Assembly: GCA_964603255.1 (NCBI GenBank)
Contig: CAZRVA010000155.1
Coordinates: forward strand, 1 to 5,853
Source: UBA6183 sp964603255
Lineage (GTDB): Bacteria; Bacteroidota; Bacteroidia; UKL13-3
DNA: 5,853 bases
Reading direction: 5' to 3'
In this document: piece by piece, positions 1 to 5,853 of the stretch
Numbering within the stretch: the stretch's first letter is position 1
Layout of the letters: the number at the start of each line of letters is the position of its first letter
The notes under the pieces: model-generated
What the model saw: the letters and a program-made list of their open reading frames with translations, nothing else
Database searches by the model: none
What the model was told of the DNA's origin: nothing
Position numbers and translations under genes: made by a program

Positions 1-48
1 TAATATTACTGTTGTAATGATTAAAAATAGTTTTGTATTACTAAGCAT
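1..48 (-). CDS. N-terminus of an unidentified, probably exported protein (cut by the window edge)
   Basis: An ATG at 48-46 opens 16 codons that run off the left edge and read MLSNTKLFLIITTVIL. The lysine followed by an uninterrupted hydrophobic stretch looks like the start of a Sec signal peptide or an N-terminal membrane anchor; no cleavage site is visible. The start is well supported: a complete Shine-Dalgarno sequence (AAGGAGGT, 60-53) sits at normal spacing before the ATG. The gene begins only 10 bases after the stop codon of the large secreted hydrolase, with no room for a terminator, so the two are very probably co-transcribed and may be translationally coupled. Function cannot be told from 16 residues; partnership with the hydrolase is inferred from position only. 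Confidence 0.72.
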   Translation of the reverse strand, partial: MLSNTKLFLIITTVIL

Positions 49-52
49 TTTT

Positions 53-60
53 ACCTCCTT
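53..60 (-). promoter_or_regulatory. Consensus Shine-Dalgarno site of the left-edge gene
   Basis: Read on the minus strand the bases are AAGGAGGT, a full match to the usual anti-Shine-Dalgarno complement. Five bases (TAAAA) separate the GGAGG core from the ATG at 48. The site overlaps the TAA stop codon (61-59) of the preceding hydrolase gene. It is unusual here because prmA, kbl and the hydrolase have no recognisable Shine-Dalgarno sequence, as is common in Bacteroidota. It decides the start of the edge gene. Confidence 0.8.
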
Positions 61-3000
61 ATTCTATTATTAGTTTTTTAGTAAAAGTATCAATACCATT
101 GCTTACATATACAAAATATAAGCCTTGGGGTAATTGTTTGTCAATTAAGTTAATTGCAGTACCTACCTTTTGGGTATTGTTAATATTTGTATACTGAGAT
201 GAGTAATGTACTTTTCCAAGTACATCAACTATTTGTATTGTAACTGGTGCATTGTCCTTAAATACATAACTAATATAAATTTTTCCTGAACTAGGGTTAG
301 GATAAACCAACACATCCGAAATACCATTAATAGGTACATATTTGGCTTTTAAATTTACATCTTCCTTTTTACCAAAATCAAAACATCCTGCACAAGCCAT
401 TGGACTACTATTGTTTTGCACCCAAATACCATTATAAGGAGAAACACCTTGCTGTATAGATGGATAGAACAAATAGTTCGTGTTAAATGGAGGATTATGA
501 GTAGTAAAATCGTATCTAAAATCTGCATTTATATTATCGCGTACAATAAATGCATTCGATTTTGAATAAAAACCGGGTTTACCGGCACCACTACCATTAG
601 TGTATGCATACCAAGGATTTGTAAATGTATTGACAAACAACTCGTACTCGGCTTCATAAATAGCATTTCTGTTACAATCTAAATTGTCTAGGTACATTAT
701 TTCATCACCTACTTCTCTGTTAATCCAATGTCCGTAAATATCATTATTGGGACTACAATCTCGATAACTAAATGTATTTTCTAATTCTTGCTGACCTATA
801 CCATCGTCTCTATATTTAACATACAAATGTCCCCTATTTAGATTATTAGCACCCATAAAGCTTGCATCATTAGCACCATTTGCAACAATTACATCAAAGG
901 GGGTGTTTGTATTCATAATAGCTCGGTTATTATTTAAATCATCTTCGAAATTATGATTTAATGGCAAAGTACCAAGCGTTCCATAATCTAATGCACTTTG
1001 CAAAGGAATAAAACCAAAGTGCATACCATCACTACACATAGATAAATCATAGTTAAGGCTTGAAAAACCGTCTAACCCAATATGGGCTTTTGAAGTCCAA
1101 CAGCCATTTCCATCGGAGCCTGATTTAAAAGATGCTATATTAAACAACCAATATTTGCTCAAATCCCATTCTGTACCACTATTTGAGGATTGCCCAATTA
1201 CATCACTTAAAACATCACCCATATAGCCACCTGCATTAACACAGTATGGATTAACATCCGCAAATTCACTCTTATTGTATAAGGTATTATATCCTGTTAT
1301 AAGCTTAACTCCAAACCAATAGAACTTTAATCTGATTCCCCAACTTCCAGCATTCATCTGGTATATCTGTCCTTGTCCATTAGGATTTGTTCTAAGGTTT
1401 ATGTCCACTCCAAAAAAAGGCACATTTAGAAAAAATAAAATTTTTGCAGATTGTTTAAAACTTAACTCTAACATTTTATCATTAGCAACTCTATTTGTAA
1501 AGCTAGAAAATTTAGTTTGCATATCTCCATTTAAAGCACCATTTGAAATAGCCATTTTTTTGCAAAATTGTGGGTAGTTACCTAATGTGGCCAAATCGCT
1601 CATGAACGAAGTTCGTTCGCTGTGTTGGTTATAATTTTTATATAGCCCAAAACCATATTTAGTGTCAACATGATAAATAAGTAACTGCTTAGCTGCTGTC
1701 CCATCCAAAAAGAGATTGAACTGTTCTGCCGTTTTACGAAATGCCATCGGCATCCCAAAAATATTTCCGCCCAATCCTACTATTTGGTTATAAAAATGTT
1801 GAATAGACAATGGAATGTTTGCCCCTTGATGTGGAGAATCCCAAGTTATCATAAGTCTACAATTATGCATCCGTTCTCTTCTGTTTGCGTTTGGCCAAGA
1901 ATTCGGATCAAGATAATTAATTGATTCCATATACGTAAGTGCATATCTTGCAATTAGACCACCCATACTTTCACCTATAATGACAAATTCGTGGTCGTTC
2001 TGAACTTCACCTTTCAGGGCATCTATTAATCTAACTACAGACATGGCATTAGAGCGCATGTCTATTCTACTATTCGCCCAATCTACAATGTAAAAATCGT
2101 AGCCGAAGTTTGACAGTTGGCTTATGTTTGGAACTTGTAACATATCATGATAAATATCCTGTGCAGTACGATTTAATTTTGGAGAAAAATCCAAAACATC
2201 CAAGCCTTCAAGATAAATTACTATTTTTCTGTTTTGTGGGGTAGAATTACATGATCTGTAAACGTAAACTGGTAAATCATCAATCTCAATTTTTTCATCA
2301 AATGCCCTAGGAGCTGACCCAGTTTTACCTAGTATAAAACTGCTTTTAGAGTGTTTTATTATTTGCCCATCCTGACTTAATCTAACATTTATACACACTT
2401 CATTTTGTATTCCCAGCACATTGTAATCAATTGTTTCGTAGTATGTTTGCGTTGGATTGTAAGTTCTAAATCCTGCACCATCACCAAAATCAATCTGAAA
2501 ATCATAATTACCAGGAATGTAAAAGCTCGAATTATTAAAATCATTAAAAAAGTAGCTTGGAGTTACAACCCAAGTAACTTTACCATATTTACTATTATTG
2601 TATAATGGGGCACAAGTAAAAATATTCTCGACAAAATATGGATCATTAGGACGGTTAACAATATCAGATATTTTGTCATTTATAGTATCAAAAATGAAAT
2701 AATCTTTTGTCGTAAGTGCTTTAGAGTTGAACTTGTAGTATGAAATATCCAGAACACCAATAGGAACTGTGTCTCCAATATACTGTAATACAGATTCATA
2801 TATTGATTCATCAGAACTTAATGAAGTTGTATCATAAGCCATATAGAATTGCTCCCAATACAAGCGATACCAATTATCAGTATTGCTTGTATCATAAGAC
2901 AGGTTTGTCCAGAATTTATCGTCAGATACATGTGCGCTCATATCGTAGAGATATTCTTGAATTAGAGCTGGCCTATACAAGGGAGTAAACAAGTCTCTCA

Positions 3001-3106
3001 GTTGCTGATTTACTAGTAATAAAGGATTTGAAATTAGCCCCGAAGGAGGGGCTTGAGCCTTTAGCAGCTTGCCTGTATTCAGCAATAAAAGCATGAGTAA
3101 AAGCAA
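59..3106 (-). CDS. Secreted lipase/esterase-like alpha/beta-hydrolase with T9SS C-terminal sorting domain; N-terminus frame-disrupted
   Basis: A large serine hydrolase, probably acting on ester or lipid substrates outside the cell; the substrate is unknown. Residues count from the TTG at 3106. Residues 1-19 are a hydrophobic signal core ending AQA, a likely signal-peptidase site. About 196-255 is a PKD-like segment (IDFGDGAGF, 205-213). About 290-480 carries the hydrolase core: YLEGLD (298-303), the nucleophile elbow GESMGG (378-383, Ser380) and TWDSPHQGAN (421-430), which resembles the D/TPHxG motif of PGAP1-like lipases. The catalytic His is uncertain: His696 in DGMHFGFIP or His760. The last ~80 residues (YPNPSSGK at 935-942, ending KKLIIE) are a type A T9SS sorting domain, so I infer export through the outer membrane, removal of this domain and surface attachment or release. 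The start is doubtful: TTG 3106 and ATG 3094 both lack a positive n-region and a ribosome site, and a better ATG at 3159 is out of frame. The downstream edge gene is probably in the same operon. Confidence is high for hydrolase plus T9SS, low for substrate. Confidence 0.85.
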   Translation of the reverse strand: MLLLMLLLLNTGKLLKAQAPPSGLISNPLLLVNQQLRDLFTPLYRPALIQEYLYDMSAHVSDDKFWTNLSYDTSNTDNWYRLYWEQFYMAYDTTSLSSDESIYESVLQYIGDTVPIGVLDISYYKFNSKALTTKDYFIFDTINDKISDIVNRPNDPYFVENIFTCAPLYNNSKYGKVTWVVTPSYFFNDFNNSSFYIPGNYDFQIDFGDGAGFRTYNPTQTYYETIDYNVLGIQNEVCINVRLSQDGQIIKHSKSSFILGKTGSAPRAFDEKIEIDDLPVYVYRSCNSTPQNRKIVIYLEGLDVLDFSPKLNRTAQDIYHDMLQVPNISQLSNFGYDFYIVDWANSRIDMRSNAMSVVRLIDALKGEVQNDHEFVIIGESMGGLIARYALTYMESINYLDPNSWPNANRRERMHNCRLMITWDSPHQGANIPLSIQHFYNQIVGLGGNIFGMPMAFRKTAEQFNLFLDGTAAKQLLIYHVDTKYGFGLYKNYNQHSERTSFMSDLATLGNYPQFCKKMAISNGALNGDMQTKFSSFTNRVANDKMLELSFKQSAKILFFLNVPFFGVDINLRTNPNGQGQIYQMNAGSWGIRLKFYWFGVKLITGYNTLYNKSEFADVNPYCVNAGGYMGDVLSDVIGQSSNSGTEWDLSKYWLFNIASFKSGSDGNGCWTSKAHIGLDGFSSLNYDLSMCSDGMHFGFIPLQSALDYGTLGTLPLNHNFEDDLNNNRAIMNTNTPFDVIVANGANDASFMGANNLNRGHLYVKYRDDGIGQQELENTFSYRDCSPNNDIYGHWINREVGDEIMYLDNLDCNRNAIYEAEYELFVNTFTNPWYAYTNGSGAGKPGFYSKSNAFIVRDNINADFRYDFTTHNPPFNTNYLFYPSIQQGVSPYNGIWVQNNSSPMACAGCFDFGKKEDVNLKAKYVPINGISDVLVYPNPSSGKIYISYVFKDNAPVTIQIVDVLGKVHYSSQYTNINNTQKVGTAINLIDKQLPQGLYFVYVSNGIDTFTKKLIIE

Positions 3107-3159
3107 ACGAGTAATTTTTTTGGAGTTTTCAAATTTACTTTATGGTTAAAATTTTTCAT
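3079..3159 (-). other. Displaced signal-peptide start of the hydrolase (26-codon frame, probable frameshift)
   Basis: An ATG at 3159-3157 opens a reading frame beginning MKNFNHKVNLKTPKK, which stops at TGA (3081-3079) after 26 codons. It has the basic, Lys-rich character of a signal-peptide n-region, while the hydrophobic core (LLLLMLLLL) lies in the other frame, that of the hydrolase. Adding one A to the seven-A run (3121-3115) joins the two and gives MKNFNHKVNLKTPKKITR followed directly by the hydrophobic core and AQA, for a protein of about 1033 residues. The bases before this ATG are AT-rich without Shine-Dalgarno, like the other genes here. I infer that this is the true start of the hydrolase rather than a separate small gene. 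Confidence 0.65.
3115..3121 (-). repeat. Seven-A homopolymer (coding strand) at the frame break
   Basis: Seven consecutive A on the minus strand lie exactly where the ATG-3159 frame must pass into the hydrolase frame. Eight A (or five) would restore a continuous gene. Short poly-A runs are known sites of replication slippage, RNA polymerase slippage and base-calling errors; the sequence alone cannot say which applies. Another seven-base run inside the same gene (1412-1418) leaves the frame intact. Confidence 0.7.
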
Positions 3160-3472
3160 ATAATTTAATAGTACTTGCAAGGCAAGGTGATAAAACATTG
3201 CGCCTAGTACTAATACGACTGAACTAACACAATTGTACTTAAAGAACGCTCCAAAAACTGTATATATCTGATAAAATGATACTTTAACTTACTAATACAT
3301 TCAACATTGGCCTCCTTAAACTTTTATTAAAATTTAGTTGTAATTACTATTAAAAAGTACCTTAAACCATATTATTCGTATGACATACACATAGAATAAT
3401 CAATATAAATGTCGTACATTTTGTTTACAATAACAATAAATAGGTGTTTAAAGTAATAACATGATGAAAACA
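3160..3472. other. Non-coding spacer between the hydrolase start and the kbl terminator
   Basis: About 310 AT-rich bases with no convincing gene on either strand and no tRNA-like or other recognisable RNA structure. It must hold the promoter of the hydrolase operon, because the kbl terminator lies just upstream in the direction of transcription. I looked for the Bacteroidota promoter (TTTG, about 19-21 bases, TAnnTTTG) and found only imperfect matches, for example TACAATTG at 3237-3230 with a TTTTG 14 bases upstream, which is too close. The one structured element is the inverted repeat at 3371-3400. Confidence 0.6.
3371..3400. repeat. Imperfect AT-rich inverted repeat in the hydrolase upstream region
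   Basis: ATTATTC (3371-3377) and TATG (3379-3382) pair with CATA (3390-3393) and GAATAAT (3394-3400). This gives 11 paired bases with one unpaired G (3378) and a 7-base centre. A shorter perfect palindrome, GTATGACATAC, overlaps it at 3378-3388. No T-run follows on either strand, so it is not an intrinsic terminator. It lies about 210 bases upstream of the hydrolase ATG at 3159 and could be a protein-binding site or chance pairing in AT-rich DNA. Confidence 0.4.
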
Positions 3473-3504
3473 AAAAAGCCGCTCCCATATAGAAACGGCT
3501 TTTT
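3473..3504 (-). terminator. Rho-independent terminator of the prmA-kbl operon
   Basis: On the minus strand AAAAAGCCG (3504-3496) pairs with CGGCTTTTT (3481-3473) across a 14-base loop. The arm ends in a run of six T (3477-3472). The hairpin begins about 20 bases after the kbl stop codon, the expected position. The outer A/T pairs make it nearly symmetric, but nothing on the plus strand would need it. Confidence 0.85.
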
Positions 3505-3522
3505 ATCATACTTGCTTATTTA

Positions 3523-4719
3523 TTATTTTATCACACCTAATTCTTTGCCCACTTTGGTAAATGCGGCAATGGCTTTTTCTATATGTTGTGGTTCGTGTGC
3601 TGCAGAAAGTTGTACACGAATACGTGCTAAGTTTTTAGGCACTACCGGGTAAAAGAATCCGGTTACATAAATACCTTCATCTAATAATTTAGCAGCCATT
3701 TCCTGAGCCAATTTTGCATCATACAACATAACAGGAACAATGGCACTTGCGCCACCACGTAAATCAAAACCAGCAGCTTGCATTCCAGCTTTAAACTGGT
3801 TTACGTTGGCCTCTAACTTATCGCGTAATGCAGTGCTTTCATTTAATAATTTAAATACCTCAATACTTGCACCTACAATTGCAGGAGCCAATGAATTACT
3901 GAATAAATATGGGCGCGAACGCTGACGTAACAACTCAATAATTTCTTTTTTACCTGTTGTGTAACCACCCATTGCGCCACCTAAAGCTTTACCTAAAGTT
4001 CCGGTAATAATATCAACACGGCCCATTACATTGCACAACTCAGGAACACCTCTTCCGGTTTTACCAATAAATCCCGCACTGTGGCATTCATCTGTCATTA
4101 CCAACGCATCGTACTTATCAGCTAAATCGCAAATTTTATCCATTTGCGCCACGTAACCATCCATACTAAACACGCCATCGGTTACAATGATTTTAAACCT
4201 TGCACCTTTTTCGTTAGCAGCAATTAATTGTGCTTCCAAATCGGCCATGTCGTTGTTTTTATAACGGTAACGTTGTGCTTTACACAAACGCACACCATCA
4301 ATAATACTTGCATGGTTTAACTCATCGCTAATAATGGCATCTGCCTCTTGAAACAATGGTTCGAAAACACCACCGTTTGCATCAAAAGCTGCTGCGTATA
4401 AAATGGTATCTTCTGTTCCGTAAAAATTGGCAATGGTTTGTTCTAACTCTTTATGAATATCTTGTGTACCGCAAATAAAACGTACACTACTCATACCAAA
4501 ACCATGTGTTTCTAATGCTTTTTTTGCTGCTTCTTTAACACGCGGATGAGATGATAAACCTAAGTAATTGTTGGCACAAAAGTTTAATACACTTTGTCCG
4601 GTGTTTAAGGTAATTTCTGCACCTTGTTCTGATACAATAATGCGTTCGCTTTTGTATAAACCTGCTGCTTTAATATCAGCTAACTCTTGTTGTAAATGTT
4701 GTTGTAATTTGCCGTACAT
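3523..4719 (-). CDS. kbl: Glycine C-acetyltransferase (2-amino-3-ketobutyrate CoA ligase)
   Basis: This cytoplasmic PLP enzyme cleaves 2-amino-3-oxobutanoate with CoA to glycine and acetyl-CoA, the second step of threonine breakdown after threonine dehydrogenase. The 398 residues equal the length of the E. coli enzyme and align along the whole protein. Visible landmarks are NFCANNYLGLSSHP (46-59), GFGMSSVRFICGTQ (73-86), SDELNHASIIDG (131-142, with the PLP-stacking His136), TDECHSAGF (209-217, with Asp210 and His213), the PLP lysine Lys244 in GTLGKALGG, RSRPYLFSNS (267-276) and YVTGFFYPVVP (351-361). Among alpha-oxoamine synthases these favour Kbl over serine palmitoyltransferase, AONS (BioF) or ALA synthase. 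The ATG at 4719 fits the family start; its leader is AT-rich without Shine-Dalgarno. It lies 30 bases after prmA, probably in one operon, and a terminator follows. No threonine dehydrogenase gene is in the window. Confidence 0.96.
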   Translation of the reverse strand: MYGKLQQHLQQELADIKAAGLYKSERIIVSEQGAEITLNTGQSVLNFCANNYLGLSSHPRVKEAAKKALETHGFGMSSVRFICGTQDIHKELEQTIANFYGTEDTILYAAAFDANGGVFEPLFQEADAIISDELNHASIIDGVRLCKAQRYRYKNNDMADLEAQLIAANEKGARFKIIVTDGVFSMDGYVAQMDKICDLADKYDALVMTDECHSAGFIGKTGRGVPELCNVMGRVDIITGTLGKALGGAMGGYTTGKKEIIELLRQRSRPYLFSNSLAPAIVGASIEVFKLLNESTALRDKLEANVNQFKAGMQAAGFDLRGGASAIVPVMLYDAKLAQEMAAKLLDEGIYVTGFFYPVVPKNLARIRVQLSAAHEPQHIEKAIAAFTKVGKELGVIK

Positions 4720-4749
4720 ACGTTATATTTTTAATGAATAATTTGTTTG

Positions 4750-5586
4750 TTATTTGGGTTGATACATGAATTGTGCTGCACACCAATCGTTTTTAACCAA
4801 GTGCTTTTTAAATTGCAAACCTAATGGATCGGTAGCCTTTTTTAGATCTGCCAAATCGGTTTCATAAAAACCACTAATTAGCAAAAATGCTCCGGGTTTC
4901 ATGTGTTTGGTAATGTCACTAAAGCTGTTTAACAAAATATTTTTGTTGATGTTGGCCAATACACCATCAAAAGTTTCGGTAGCTTTTATTACCGATAAAG
5001 AACCTAATCTAAACTCAAAATTTTGCAGGTTATTTAAGTTTTTATTTTCGGTAATATTATCCAAACACCACTCATCAATGTCGTTACCCACAATTTGTGC
5101 TGCACCTAATTTTAAAGCCATCAAACCCAATACGCCCGTACCACAGCCATAATCAAAAATTTGTTTGTTGTTAAAGTCTTGTGCTAACATTAACTCCAAC
5201 ACCAATTGTGTGGTTTCGTGGTGACCGGTACCAAATGTATTTTTAGGTTGAATGGTAATGGTATGCTCATAGTTCATTTGCAAATCGTGAAATGGAGCAC
5301 GCACCAAAATTTTATCGGCTACAATAATTGGTTCGTAAGAAGCTTCCCATTGTGCATTCCAGTTTTGTGGTTCAATTACACTATGCGGCACATCATTTGG
5401 GTTGATGCCATATTTTAAAAGCAAATCATTGTACACTAAAGGATTGTGCAACGATTGCGGAATATATGCCGAAAATCCTTCATCAGTCTCTATAAAACCT
5501 TCGTACTCCAACTCAGCCAACTCTGCAATAAGTAGTTCTTTAATATCCTCGTTACAAGTAATGGCAAATTCAAAATATGCTTCCAT
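4750..5586 (-). CDS. prmA: Ribosomal protein L11 methyltransferase
   Basis: This SAM-dependent cytoplasmic methyltransferase trimethylates amino groups of ribosomal protein L11. I chose the ATG at 5586 (278 residues). The frame stays open upstream to a GTG at 5646, but the extra 20 residues (including a possible ATG at 5601) look unlike the family and cross a hairpin, while MEAYFEFAI is a typical PrmA beginning. The N-terminal L11-recognition domain covers roughly 1-65. NWNAQWEASYEPIIV (75-89) is the family linker motif and FGTGHHETT (118-126) the PrmA signature. The SAM-binding loop is DYGCGTGVLGL (145-155), followed by the acidic strand end GNDID (167-171) and ANINKNIL (211-218) in the motif IV position. 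The length is near the Bacteroidota norm and shorter than the E. coli protein (about 293). No Shine-Dalgarno is seen. It is probably the first gene of an operon with kbl. Confidence 0.95.
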   Translation of the reverse strand: MEAYFEFAITCNEDIKELLIAELAELEYEGFIETDEGFSAYIPQSLHNPLVYNDLLLKYGINPNDVPHSVIEPQNWNAQWEASYEPIIVADKILVRAPFHDLQMNYEHTITIQPKNTFGTGHHETTQLVLELMLAQDFNNKQIFDYGCGTGVLGLMALKLGAAQIVGNDIDEWCLDNITENKNLNNLQNFEFRLGSLSVIKATETFDGVLANINKNILLNSFSDITKHMKPGAFLLISGFYETDLADLKKATDPLGLQFKKHLVKNDWCAAQFMYQPK

Positions 5587-5616
5587 GCGGCAAATATGCA
5601 TAAAAAGTGTAGGTAT

Positions 5617-5650
5617 AAAAAAGTGAGATTTAATAACAAACCTCACTTTT
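5617..5650 (-). terminator. Terminator-like hairpin just upstream of prmA
   Basis: On the minus strand AAAAGTGAG (5650-5642) pairs perfectly with CTCACTTTT (5627-5619) over a 14-base loop. A six-T run (5622-5617) ends the downstream arm. On the plus strand the T-run is only four bases, so minus-strand termination is favoured. It could end transcription of a gene beyond the right edge, although the nearest possible stop codon there is about 90-135 bases away. It could instead act as a leader attenuator for prmA, whose ATG is only about 30 bases further on. Confidence 0.65.
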
Positions 5651-5784
5651 GAAAATAAAACTAATGTATTTATTGGTATACCTATAAATCTCGTGACTAA
5701 TTACGTATCGTATTAATTATTAGTGTTTCATACGAAGAACGTTAAGGCATGACAACGAAAAGTATGTTCCATTTTGAAATTCTT
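5651..5784. other. Non-coding spacer upstream of the prmA hairpin
   Basis: AT-rich sequence without a credible gene. A prmA promoter could lie here. The closest match to the Bacteroidota -7 box is TAGTTTTA (5663-5656), one base off consensus, with a TTTA about 21 bases upstream. That would start transcription almost at the hairpin. This is too weak to call a promoter. Confidence 0.4.
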
Positions 5785-5853
5785 TTAAATACAAAATTGC
5801 TTTCCTTTTGGGTTGGCACCCAAACCGCCTTCACTTTTTTCTTGATAAAAAAG
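5785..5853 (-). CDS. Possible C-terminal tail of an unidentified gene (cut by the window edge)
   Basis: Twenty-three codons enter from the right edge and end at TAA (5787-5785), with the tail reading EGGLGANPKGKQFCI. I do not recognise the protein. A second minus-strand frame is also open from the edge to a TAA at 5744-5742 and contains KAVWVPTQKESNF, so the coding frame is not settled. The segment also holds a tight hairpin (TTTGGGT/ACCCAAA, 5807-5824), and it may be non-coding or part of a dispersed repeat. The hairpin at 5617-5650 would suit as a terminator for such a gene, but is rather far away. Confidence 0.3.
   Translation of the reverse strand, partial: LFYQEKSEGGLGANPKGKQFCI

Noticed and set aside
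1604..1618. Palindrome GAACGAA-G-TTCGTTC within the hydrolase gene
   Set aside because: Seven-base arms inside coding sequence that simply encodes part of SERTSF; no partner copy or regulatory context was seen.
2405..2988. Small plus-strand open frames opposite the hydrolase (2405-2605 and 2803-2988)
   Set aside because: They lie wholly inside a gene with strong protein motifs on the other strand, lack ribosome sites and show no recognisable motif; they are antisense shadows.
3130..3137. Exact TAnnTTTG promoter-box match (TAAATTTG on the minus strand) 24 bases before the TTG start
   Set aside because: No TTTG element at the required distance upstream, and it falls inside the MKNFNHKVNL coding segment; a single AT-rich 8-mer match is expected by chance.
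3461..3925. Plus-strand frames at 3461-3652 and 3740-3925
   Set aside because: The first starts inside the spacer/terminator and runs antisense through kbl; the second is wholly antisense to kbl. Kbl is certain and these have no support.
3523..4719. kbl product as serine palmitoyltransferase, which Bacteroidota also carry
   Set aside because: The full-length match to Kbl, including GFGMSSVRFICGTQ, SDELNHASIIDG and the C-terminal GKELGVIK, favours glycine C-acetyltransferase.
4901..5626. Plus-strand frames of 70-83 codons opposite prmA
   Set aside because: Antisense to conserved PrmA motifs, with no start signals and no recognisable domain.
5587..5646. Longer PrmA starting at GTG 5646 or ATG 5601
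   Set aside because: The added residues (RFVIKSHFFIPTLF and onward) do not resemble PrmA N-termini and the extension crosses the terminator-like hairpin; MEAYFEFAI at 5586 is the usual beginning.

Overview
The window is AT-rich DNA, most likely from the phylum Bacteroidota. Three things point there. The largest gene ends in a type IX secretion (T9SS, Por) C-terminal sorting domain. The PrmA protein has the short Bacteroidota-type length. The full-length genes lack Shine-Dalgarno sequences and have A/T-rich leaders. Every gene I can support is on the minus strand, so transcription runs from high to low coordinates. I cannot name genus or species.

From high to low coordinates: (a) 5651-5853 has no complete gene. 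Two minus-strand frames are open to the window edge, and one may be the tail of a neighbouring gene. (b) A terminator-like hairpin (5617-5650) lies about 30 bases before the prmA start. (c) prmA (ribosomal protein L11 methyltransferase) and kbl (glycine C-acetyltransferase) are 30 bases apart and look like a two-gene operon, closed by a good intrinsic terminator at 3473-3504. (d) About 310 bases without genes (3160-3472) follow, holding one imperfect AT-rich inverted repeat. (e) A large secreted alpha/beta-hydrolase (lipase/esterase-like, about 1015 residues) has a PKD-like region, a GESMGG serine-hydrolase motif and a C-terminal T9SS sorting domain. (f) At the left edge, the first 16 codons of another probably secreted protein begin 10 bases after the hydrolase stop, behind a full AAGGAGGT Shine-Dalgarno sequence.

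prmA and kbl are ordinary housekeeping genes (ribosomal protein modification and threonine/glycine catabolism). The hydrolase and the gene after it form a separate unit for an exported or cell-surface product. The most interesting point is the hydrolase N-terminus. The only well-placed ATG (3159) is one base out of frame with the rest of the gene. The frames meet at a run of seven A on the coding strand, and one more A would create a complete classical signal peptide. This is either a sequencing/assembly error or a homopolymer on/off (phase-variation or slippage) site. I found no sign of a CRISPR array, mobile element, RNA gene or wholly new multi-gene system.
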